DNA from: Flavobacterium sp. Sd200
Lineage (GTDB): Bacteria > Bacteroidota > Bacteroidia > Flavobacteriales > Flavobacteriaceae
Reading direction: 5' to 3'
Length of the DNA: 64,000 bases
Assembly: GCF_009826935.1 (NCBI RefSeq)
Contig: NZ_WUMN01000001.1
Coordinates: forward strand, 434,001 to 498,000
A program made the position numbers and the translations under genes. This document shows, piece by piece, positions 58,105 to 64,000 of the stretch. Each line of letters begins with the position of its first letter. Position 1 is the first letter of the stretch. The notes under the pieces were generated by a model. The model searched no databases, was not told where the DNA came from, and saw only the letters and a program-made list of their open reading frames with translations.

Positions 58105-58136
58105 GTAAAGGCAGCGTTCGCGCTGCCTTTACTTTT
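58105..58136 (+). terminator. Terminator of the PKD protein gene
   Basis: A perfect 12-bp stem (58105-58116 with 58121-58132) with loop TTCG is followed by TTTT, 28 bases after the stop. Confidence 0.92.
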
Positions 58137-58192
58137 AAAATCAATAAACGTTATCTGTATTTTACTATTGATGAGTGAATGTTGAGTATAAC

Positions 58193-58242
58193 AACAAGCT
58201 CCAAAACCCTGAGATATTACTCTCAGGGTTTTGGAGCTTGTT
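58193..58242 (-). terminator. Very strong hairpin behind the DUF1569 gene
   Basis: A perfect 22-bp inverted repeat (58193-58214 with 58221-58242, loop TATTAC) lies 18 bases after the stop of the minus-strand gene and also serves as a second stop for plus-strand read-through. Confidence 0.85.
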
Positions 58243-58259
58243 CTTTTATAATTGTTATA

Positions 58260-58709
58260 TTAAACCCCGAATTGCTTTAAATGATAGTCGAGATGTTTCC
58301 ATTGCAGTATATCCCATTCTTCAGGAGTCATTTCGCCCATTAACGGGTGTCTGGTAACCTTAATGGCAGCATGCCCGTCTTTTGCAAAAACAGCTACGCG
58401 CTCTTTAAGACCCTGTCTTGCCTCGTCAAACTTGGGCTCATGCCTTATTATAAATTCTTTTATTGCAGATTGGTCTCTATGAAATAGTTTTGGATCGGCC
58501 AATTTTTTGCGGCGCGATGCCCCAAAAAAATAACTTTTCCAGTGTGGTGCAATATGCAGTGTGCCATAAGCCACATCTATTGGTTTTTGGCAATGCAACA
58601 ACATTTGGCTAACGGTCATTTTACCCCATTGCGAAAGGGTTATGGGCGACAGTTGGTCTATGCGGTCTAATATATTCTGGTTGCCCTGCGGGTCATACAA
58701 GCTCTCCAT
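58260..58709 (-). CDS. DUF1569 (DinB-like) protein
   Basis: This 149-residue protein is counted from the ATG at 58709. A longer frame from a TTG 21 bases upstream begins inside the -7 box and is rejected. The sequence MESLYDPQGNQNILDRIDQL, then LSQWGKMTVSQMLLHCQKPIDVAYGTL, fits DUF1569 in the DinB-like four-helix superfamily. The fold usually carries a three-His metal site: His at LLHCQ and the C-terminal WKHLDYHLKQF provide candidate ligands. Members may act as thiol- or metal-dependent transferases. The specific reaction is unknown. Confidence 0.85.
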   Translation of the reverse strand: MESLYDPQGNQNILDRIDQLSPITLSQWGKMTVSQMLLHCQKPIDVAYGTLHIAPHWKSYFFGASRRKKLADPKLFHRDQSAIKEFIIRHEPKFDEARQGLKERVAVFAKDGHAAIKVTRHPLMGEMTPEEWDILQWKHLDYHLKQFGV

Positions 58710-58727
58710 TGTAGTAAGTAGTTTACG

Positions 58728-58735
58728 CAAAAATA
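58728..58735 (-). promoter_or_regulatory. Putative -7 box for the DUF1569 gene
   Basis: On the minus strand TATTTTTG fits TAnnTTTG, 18 bases before the ATG at 58709. Confidence 0.45.
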
Positions 58736-58746
58736 ATAATAAATAC

Positions 58747-59550
58747 CTAAGAATTTTTAATAGCTTTTATAGAATATACCATAGGTATTTTGTCGCCTAG
58801 GTTAGCTATCCTGAACTTACCGGGTTCGAATTCTGCCATTCCGTTAAAACAGTTGTAGGGTGAATAATCATACTCATTAAACATTTCTATAGTGAGGTTT
58901 TGCTTAATAAGGCTGTTTATCACCTCTGTAAGGCTGTGATTCCAGCTTACGGTTTGGTTAGTAATAGGGGCATTTGTATTGGCATACGTTCCGGTTTCGT
59001 CTTCTATAATAGCATTGCTTTTAAAATAACGGTAGATAATGGCTGTAAAATCATTATTAAACATCCAAAGCACCGGATGAAATTCTGCAATTACAAATGT
59101 ACCGCCCGGTTTAAGGAAATGACTTATAACACTGGCCCATCTATCTAAATCCGGCAGCCAGCCTATGGTGCCGTAACTTGTAAAAACAACATCAAATTTT
59201 TCATGAAGTACTTCGGGCAGGCTATAAATATCACAACATATAAATTGTGCAGGCACATCCAGTTCTGCTGCAATATCCTGCGCTTTTTGTATGGCGGCAT
59301 CCGAAAAATCCACTCCAGTAGCATTAGCTCCTAATCGTGCTAAAGAAATTGTATCCTGCCCAAAATGGCATTGCAGGTGCAATACTTTTTTGTTGGCAAA
59401 ATTGCCAAGCAATTTTAATTCGATATCTTTCAAAGTACATTTTCCGGCCATAAATCCAGGCATATCGTAAAAATCAGAGGCAACGTGAACAGGAATTTTA
59501 TTATTCCATGCTTTTTTGTTGAGGGCTATATAGTTGTCTTCGGTTTTCAT
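58747..59550 (-). CDS. Class I SAM-dependent methyltransferase
   Basis: This is a 267-residue methyltransferase with a Rossmann fold. Motif I reads VLHLQCHFGQDTISLARLGA, a GCG-less variant common in one group of these enzymes. Next come GVDFSDAAIQKAQ (motif II region), FDVVFTSYGTIGWLPDL (motif IV) and FLKPGGTFVIAEF (motif VI). The substrate is unknown. It lies 37 bases upstream of the DUF1569 gene on the same strand, but a -7 box in the gap suggests separate transcription. It shares the HLxxxHG-type motif I style with the tail of the MMPL fusion, but it is intact. Confidence 0.88.
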   Translation of the reverse strand: MKTEDNYIALNKKAWNNKIPVHVASDFYDMPGFMAGKCTLKDIELKLLGNFANKKVLHLQCHFGQDTISLARLGANATGVDFSDAAIQKAQDIAAELDVPAQFICCDIYSLPEVLHEKFDVVFTSYGTIGWLPDLDRWASVISHFLKPGGTFVIAEFHPVLWMFNNDFTAIIYRYFKSNAIIEDETGTYANTNAPITNQTVSWNHSLTEVINSLIKQNLTIEMFNEYDYSPYNCFNGMAEFEPGKFRIANLGDKIPMVYSIKAIKNS

Positions 59551-59622
59551 AATTAAAATTTTGGCAATCCAAATTTACTTTTTTGTTATGAAGCAGGGCT
59601 TAACAGAGTTAGAAATTATTTG

Positions 59623-59630
59623 TAAATTTG
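59623..59630 (+). promoter_or_regulatory. Putative -7 box for the cyclophilin-FKBP gene
   Basis: TAAATTTG followed by CGC lies 25 bases before the ATG at 59656 and fits TAnnTTTG. No -33 TTG is seen at the right distance. Confidence 0.5.
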
Positions 59631-59655
59631 CGCTTCACGACAAATAAAAAACATA

Positions 59656-60588
59656 ATGGAAAACGGGATTTACGCAAAATTCAATACGACAAAAGGTGTT
59701 ATTCTTGTTAAGCTTACATATGATCTTACTCCGGGCACCGTGGGTAACTTTGTAGGTCTTGCAGAAGGCAACCTCGAAAATAATGAAAAACCACAAGGCA
59801 AACGTTTTTATGACGGACTTAAATTTCACCGTGTTATTGCCGATTTTATGATACAGGGCGGATGCCCACAAGGCAGAGGTACAGGTGGACCTGGCTATCA
59901 GTTTGATGATGAATTTCACCCATCACTAAGGCACGATGGCCCTGGTGTGCTTTCTATGGCAAATTCTGGCCCGGGCAGCAATGGCTCGCAGTTTTTCATT
60001 ACGCATGTGGCTACACCGTGGTTAGATGATAAACATACTGTGTTTGGCAATGTGGTAGAAGGACAGGATGTGGTTGATGCTATACAGCAGGGCGATACTA
60101 TTGAAAGCCTTGAAATTATACGCGAAGGTGATGAGGCTAAAAACTGGAATGCAATAGAGGCTTTCCGTACATTTGAAGGCTCGCGCGAAAAGAGGCTTGC
60201 TGAAGCTAAAAAACAGGCGGAGGAAGCTTTAGAAAAACTTGCTGCTGGTTTTGATAAGACTGAGAGCGGATTACGTTATAAAATAATCCAGAAAGGTAAC
60301 GGTAAAAAAGCCGAAAAGGGTAAAAAAGTATCTGTACATTATAAAGGTTCGTTAGAGAATGGGCAAGTGTTTGACTCTTCATACAACCGCAAACAGCCAA
60401 TTGATTTTCAGTTGGGTGTTGGCCAGGTAATTTCAGGCTGGGACGAAGGTATTGCCCTGCTTGAAGTAGGAGATAAGGCACGTTTTGTTATACCGTCTCA
60501 CCTTGGCTACGGTTCGCGTGGTGCCGGTGGTGTAATTCCTCCTAATGCTACACTTATATTTGATGTAGAACTAATGGATGTTAAGTAA
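59656..60588 (+). CDS. Cyclophilin-FKBP fusion peptidyl-prolyl isomerase
   Basis: This 310-residue protein joins two unrelated prolyl isomerase folds. Residues of about 1-160 are a cyclophilin: [13 protein letters not shown] carries the catalytic Arg, and [13 protein letters not shown] and [10 protein letters not shown] complete the active site. Residues of about 170-200 are a charged helical linker. Residues of about 205-310 are an FKBP domain with [18 protein letters not shown], the [12 protein letters not shown] block and [23 protein letters not shown]. There is no signal peptide, so it acts in the cytoplasm. Both active sites look intact. Bacterial fusions of this order are known in Bacteroidetes. 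Confidence 0.92.
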   Translation: MENGIYAKFNTTKGVILVKLTYDLTPGTVGNFVGLAEGNLENNEKPQGKRFYDGLKFHRVIADFMIQGGCPQGRGTGGPGYQFDDEFHPSLRHDGPGVLSMANSGPGSNGSQFFITHVATPWLDDKHTVFGNVVEGQDVVDAIQQGDTIESLEIIREGDEAKNWNAIEAFRTFEGSREKRLAEAKKQAEEALEKLAAGFDKTESGLRYKIIQKGNGKKAEKGKKVSVHYKGSLENGQVFDSSYNRKQPIDFQLGVGQVISGWDEGIALLEVGDKARFVIPSHLGYGSRGAGGVIPPNATLIFDVELMDVK

Positions 60589-60619
60589 TTAGGAATTACG
60601 AATTACCAATGATGATATT

Positions 60620-60646
60620 GAGGCTGCCGTAAGGCGGCCTCTTTTT
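60620..60646 (+). terminator. Terminator of the cyclophilin-FKBP gene
   Basis: A 9-bp stem with one G-U pair (60620-60628 with 60633-60641), loop GTAA, is followed by TTTTT. Confidence 0.88.
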
Positions 60647-60723
60647 ATTGTAGCGTTTACAGAATATTTTAACTCAATACAAATTATTATATTGCTGAAT
60701 TGCTACATTAACCCATTAAAAAA

Positions 60724-61062
60724 ATGAATATGTTAACCTGGGAAGAATTTGAAAAAACCGAAATGCGCGTAGGTACAATTACAGAAGCTAATGATTTTCC
60801 GGAAGCTCACAAACCTGCCTATCAGCTAACCATAGATTTTGGAGCAGAGATAGGTATAAGAAAATCGTCGGCACAAATAACCAAACGCTACACTAAAGAG
60901 GTATTAGTTGGAAGGCAGATTGTTGCAGTGGTAAATTTTCCTAAAAAACAAATAGGTAAATTTATGAGTGAATGTCTTGTACTTGGTGCGGTAGGCGAGG
61001 AAGGTGATGTTATACTTCTTGCCCCTGATTTTAAAGTTGAGAACGGATTAAGGATAGGGTAA
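60724..61062 (+). CDS. csaA: CsaA-like tRNA-binding protein
   Basis: This 112-residue OB-fold protein of the tRNA-binding domain family is of the type also found at the end of methionyl- and phenylalanyl-tRNA synthetases. It binds tRNA, and CsaA was proposed to help secretion in Bacillus. The motif MRVGTITEANDFPEAHKPAYQLTIDFG and the loop IGIRKSSAQI are standard for the family, as is the end DVILLAPDFKVENGLRIG. A second ATG two codons later is an equally possible start. It is transcribed alone between two hairpins. Confidence 0.92.
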   Translation: MNMLTWEEFEKTEMRVGTITEANDFPEAHKPAYQLTIDFGAEIGIRKSSAQITKRYTKEVLVGRQIVAVVNFPKKQIGKFMSECLVLGAVGEEGDVILLAPDFKVENGLRIG

Positions 61063-61082
61063 TTTTATACTTTTAGCTATAA

Positions 61083-61124
61083 TTATAAAAGCCCTTGATA
61101 CAAATGCATCAAGGGCTTTTATAA
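61083..61124. terminator. Bidirectional terminator between csaA and the DUF3276 gene
   Basis: A perfect 17-bp stem (61083-61099 with 61108-61124) with an 8-base loop is placed between converging genes. Runs of four T are part of the stem on either strand. Confidence 0.88.
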
Positions 61125-61143
61125 AATTAAAATGGTTCGCATT

Positions 61144-61515
61144 TTAAATATCGTCAAAATTAATGTCGGTAAAACTTTCAGTAGTTACAACTTCAGGCTC
61201 TTTATCTCCAAAAAGTTTCCTGAAATCTTTTTGATGTCTTTCAGATATTACTTCTTCACCTTTGTTGCTAAGTACATAGCCAGTCATTTCATCTAAAATT
61301 TCCTTAAATGCTACAAAGTCTTCTTTGTAAAGATAAATTTTATGTTTTTTAAAATGAAAAGAGCCGTCTTCTTCAGTAAATTTCTTGCTCTCTGTAATGG
61401 TAATGTAATAGTCGTCGGCTTTTGTTGCCCTCACATCAAAGAAGTAAGTTCTTCTTCCTGCCCTTAAAACTTTAGAAAAGATCTCTTCCTTTTCAAGCAT
61501 GTCATGTTCTCTCAT
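61144..61515 (-). CDS. DUF3276/PUR-alpha-like protein
   Basis: This 123-residue protein belongs to the PUR-like nucleic-acid-binding family (DUF3276) universal in Bacteroidetes. RTYFFDVRATKADDYYITITESKK and FKKHKIYLYKEDF are the two beta-beta-beta-alpha strands of the PUR repeat, and the C-terminal 30 residues are acidic and unstructured. PUR domains bind single-stranded DNA or RNA. An in-frame ATG five codons in is a possible start. It lies in the same direction as, and 69 bases beyond, the ABC transporter gene that starts at 63342. Confidence 0.9.
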   Translation of the reverse strand: MREHDMLEKEEIFSKVLRAGRRTYFFDVRATKADDYYITITESKKFTEEDGSFHFKKHKIYLYKEDFVAFKEILDEMTGYVLSNKGEEVISERHQKDFRKLFGDKEPEVVTTESFTDINFDDI

Positions 61516-61584
61516 ACCCCTTGTTCATTTATATGGTTTATGTGGTCTTCAAAAATCTAAAAAAAATCTAAAAAAAGCAACAAT

Positions 61585-63342
61585 TTAGAGTAATTCTTTT
61601 TCAGAAATTTGTTTAAGGTACAGTTCTTTATAATATCCTTGCTGGCTCACTAACTGATTGTGAGTGCCTTGTTCTATTATTTTTCCGTCGTCGAGTATAA
61701 TTATCCTGTCTGCATTTTTTGCCGAAGAAACCCTATGGCTTACAATGATAGTGGTTTTATCTCTGCAAAAATCCATAAGATTGTTGAGTATTGCCTCTTC
61801 CGTTTCGTTGTCTACCGCGCTTAAACAATCGTCAAGCAGTAATATTGGTGCGTCTTTAATAAGCGCACGTGCAATGCTTACGCGCTGTTTCTGCCCACCC
61901 GACAGGGTTATGCCACGTTCGCCCAATATAGTTTCATACTGATGGGTAAAACTCTCTATATTGTGGTGCACTACGGCTTTTTTGGCAACATCGGTAATTT
62001 CGGTATCAGTAACATCTTCTTTACCAAACTTAATATTGTTCTTAATGCTGTCGCTAAATAAAAAGGCATCCTGTGGCACAAAACCTATGCTGTTGCGAAG
62101 GTCAAAAAGGTTTGCCTCACGCGCATCCTGACTATCTATGGTAACGCTGCCGGTGGTAGGGTCATATAACCTGCTGATAAGCGATAATACTGTACTCTTG
62201 CCCGACCCTGTCCTGCCCAATATGGCAAGAGTTTCGCCTTTATTTACAGTAAAGCTTACATCTTTAAGGGCGGTTATATTAGTGTCTTCGTAAGTAAAGC
62301 TTACATTATTAAACGCTATCTGGCCTAAAACAGGAGTGTGGTCAGGGTTATTATTTACAATATCAGGTTCTGTTTTAAGGAACTCGTTAATGCGTTTTTG
62401 CGAAGCCTCTGCCTCCTGTACCATGCTGCTTATCCACCCCAAAGATGCCACAGGCCATGTTAGCATGTTTATGTAAAGTACAAATTGAGCAATAACACCA
62501 ATATCTGCAATCGCACCATCAATATACATCTGCCCGCCTACATAAATAACCACAAGGTTGCTTATTCCTATCAACAATATCATTAAAGGGCCAAAAAGCG
62601 CACTTACTTTTGCAAGCCCCATATTTTTTTTAACGCTGTCGCGCGATAGTTCTGTAAAGCCTTCCTCTTTTTGTCCTTCAAGTGCATAGGCTTTTATAAC
62701 GCGAATGCCGCTAAACATTTCCTGCGCATAGCTCGAAAGTTTACTGAGGTTTTGCTGGGTCAGCGTGCTGCGACGGTTAATTTCTTTACTTACCCAATAA
62801 ATACTGTATGCAAGCAGCGGTAACGGTAAAAGAGTATAAAAGGTTAGTTTAGGCGATATAATATACATTTGAGTGCCTATTACTGCAAAACGTATAATGG
62901 TGTTGAGGGCATACATAATGGCTGGTCCTACGTATTGTCGCACACGGTTAACGTCTTCGCTAATACGGTTCATAAGGTCTCCGGTACGGTTCTTTTTATA
63001 GAAGCTTTGCGACAGGTTTTCGTAATGGCGAAATACTTCATTTTTTAGGTCAAACTCTATATGGCGAGACATTACAATTAATGTTTGGCGCATGGCAAAA
63101 GTTAATATTCCTGCAATAAGGGTAGTACCAATAATGAGTAATATGTAAGTGTTAAGTTCGCCTTTAACAGCATCTATACTTGTATTGCCCTGAGCATATT
63201 TTTCAATGGCAGATATAGATTTACCTACATAGCTGGGGGTAAAAAGCGAAAATACCTGAGAGGCTATGGTAATGAAAATCCCTAAAAAAAATTGAAATTT
63301 ATATTTTATAAAATATTTGTTTAAATACTGTAATTCTTTCAT
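61585..63342 (-). CDS. ABC exporter half-transporter (MsbA/multidrug type)
   Basis: This 585-residue exporter has a six-helix membrane domain (about 1-320) fused to an ATPase. Walker A is GRTGSGKST (about 377), the Q-loop GFVPQD follows, the signature LSGGQKQR lies near 484, and Walker B is ILLLDDCLSAVD, with the H-loop at VSHR. It should work as a homodimer. The membrane domain has ATP-exporter EAA-like segments such as YENLSQSFYKKNRTGDLMNRISEDVNRVR. The substrate could be lipid, drug or peptide and is not readable from the sequence. Confidence 0.94.
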   Translation of the reverse strand: MKELQYLNKYFIKYKFQFFLGIFITIASQVFSLFTPSYVGKSISAIEKYAQGNTSIDAVKGELNTYILLIIGTTLIAGILTFAMRQTLIVMSRHIEFDLKNEVFRHYENLSQSFYKKNRTGDLMNRISEDVNRVRQYVGPAIMYALNTIIRFAVIGTQMYIISPKLTFYTLLPLPLLAYSIYWVSKEINRRSTLTQQNLSKLSSYAQEMFSGIRVIKAYALEGQKEEGFTELSRDSVKKNMGLAKVSALFGPLMILLIGISNLVVIYVGGQMYIDGAIADIGVIAQFVLYINMLTWPVASLGWISSMVQEAEASQKRINEFLKTEPDIVNNNPDHTPVLGQIAFNNVSFTYEDTNITALKDVSFTVNKGETLAILGRTGSGKSTVLSLISRLYDPTTGSVTIDSQDAREANLFDLRNSIGFVPQDAFLFSDSIKNNIKFGKEDVTDTEITDVAKKAVVHHNIESFTHQYETILGERGITLSGGQKQRVSIARALIKDAPILLLDDCLSAVDNETEEAILNNLMDFCRDKTTIIVSHRVSSAKNADRIIILDDGKIIEQGTHNQLVSQQGYYKELYLKQISEKELL

Positions 63343-63464
63343 GGTAATGCATTGATGTATGTAAAATCAGTAGGCGGATATGTTAATTGCTTTGCTGAAT
63401 TTTTAATGAAAAATCTATAAAAAACGTTTTAGTAAATTACATTAATCATAATAAAAGTTGTTTT

Positions 63465-63497
63465 TTGAGCCTCTTTGTAATAAAATGTGTAAATTTG
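63465..63497 (+). promoter_or_regulatory. Promoter of the dehydrogenase gene
   Basis: TTG (63465-63467), a 22-base spacer and TAAATTTG (63490-63497) fit the Bacteroidetes pattern, with a leader of about 37 bases before the ATG at 63540. Confidence 0.6.
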
Positions 63498-63539
63498 CTT
63501 TTAGGTTTTAGATTTTTTTATAATTAAAATAACGTTATT

Positions 63540-64000
63540 ATGGTAGCAGAAGTTATTAAGGCGAACGAACTTTTTAAAGTTGACCCCGTATTTGGCCAGC
63601 CATCGTTTAATGATCATGAGCAAATTGTTTTTTGCAATGACAAAGATACTGGTTTAAAAGCAATAATTGGCATCCATAATACAGTTTTGGGGCCTGCGCT
63701 TGGCGGCACACGCATGTGGAGCTATGCTAACGAATGGGAAGCTTTGAACGATGTTTTAAGGCTTTCAAGAGGGATGACCTACAAATCGGCCATATCAGGT
63801 TTAAACCTTGGTGGTGGTAAAGCGGTTATAATTGGTAACGCTGCCACAGATAAAACACCGGAACTTATTACACGATTCGGTCAGTTTGTAAACTCGCTTA
63901 GTGGGAAATACATCACTGCAGAAGACGTAGGCACCACTACACCGGATATGGACCTTATTCGCGATGTAACCCCACATGTAACAGGTATATCTGAAAGCAG
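63540..64000 (+). CDS. Glu/Leu/Phe/Val dehydrogenase, 3' truncated by the window end
   Basis: The frame opens at the ATG at 63540 and stays open to the last base, giving 153 residues of an amino acid dehydrogenase that interconverts branched-chain or related amino acids and 2-oxo acids with NAD+. [10 protein letters not shown] is the substrate glycine-rich loop, [19 protein letters not shown] contains the catalytic Lys, and the [17 protein letters not shown] segment is typical of leucine dehydrogenase. The nucleotide-binding half lies beyond the window. Leucine dehydrogenase is the best guess because of the DVGTTxxDM block, but valine or phenylalanine enzymes share it. Confidence 0.9.
   Translation, partial: MVAEVIKANELFKVDPVFGQPSFNDHEQIVFCNDKDTGLKAIIGIHNTVLGPALGGTRMWSYANEWEALNDVLRLSRGMTYKSAISGLNLGGGKAVIIGNAATDKTPELITRFGQFVNSLSGKYITAEDVGTTTPDMDLIRDVTPHVTGISES

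Noticed and set aside
1..64000. CRISPR arrays, insertion sequences, prophage genes and tRNA or rRNA genes
   Set aside because: No regularly spaced repeats, transposase or phage motifs, terminal inverted repeats around mobile genes, or tRNA-like cloverleaf regions were seen on reading, although a computational scan was not possible.

Overview
The window is a stretch of a Bacteroidetes chromosome, most probably Flavobacterium or a close relative (Flavobacteriaceae). The evidence is the AT-rich DNA, start sites mostly without Shine-Dalgarno sequences, repeated TAnnTTTG -7 boxes, two proteins with type IX secretion (T9SS) C-terminal sorting domains, and a complete flexirubin pigment cluster. I found no rRNA, tRNA, CRISPR array, prophage or insertion sequence.

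Left flank (1-13253). A 5'-truncated LD-carboxypeptidase is followed by a secreted type B carboxylesterase, dihydrolipoyl dehydrogenase (lpdA), a DUF4268 protein, a CoA-type Nudix hydrolase, a PlsC-like acyltransferase, a pair of exported surface proteins, an IMP dehydrogenase, an ArsR regulator with an old-yellow-enzyme reductase, and an exported hypothetical protein. Strong hairpin terminators separate most of these units.

Centre (13262-46935). About 34 kb holds the flexirubin (aryl polyene plus dialkylresorcinol) locus. A flavin-dependent halogenase-like gene diverges from a long, tightly packed plus-strand run. The run starts with tyrosine ammonia-lyase, which would make 4-coumarate. A CoA-ligase-like enzyme at the far end probably activates that starter. 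Two acyl carrier proteins, two complete FabF-type ketosynthases, two catalytically broken ketosynthase homologues, a ketoreductase and three hotdog proteins form the type II polyene synthase. DarA and DarB make the dialkylresorcinol. A BtrH-like acyltransferase, an LPLAT, an Ntn-type C45 enzyme and an MMPL-PlsC-methyltransferase-like fusion are candidates for ester formation, transport and membrane handling. An ABC exporter, a LolA-like protein, a lipoprotein and two paralogous beta-barrels complete an envelope-delivery set. Seven gene junctions are TAATG one-base overlaps, so strong translational coupling is expected. A probable internal promoter lies before 37580.

Right flank (46932-64000). 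This part holds a photolyase and an SRPBCC protein, a DUF2911 protein, prfB with its programmed +1 frameshift, a threonine aldolase, trmD, a 1623-residue PKD/T9SS surface protein, a DUF1569 protein, a methyltransferase, a cyclophilin-FKBP fusion, a CsaA-like tRNA-binding protein, a DUF3276 protein, an ABC exporter half-transporter, and the start of a leucine/glutamate-type dehydrogenase cut by the window end.

The most interesting points are the degenerate parts of the flexirubin machine (two ketosynthase-like proteins without catalytic residues, hotdog proteins without the usual His or Glu, and a methyltransferase-like tail with a broken SAM loop), the unassigned ester-forming enzyme, the retained AGGAGG element in prfB in a lineage that hardly uses such elements, and an ArsR operator that overlaps its own promoter.
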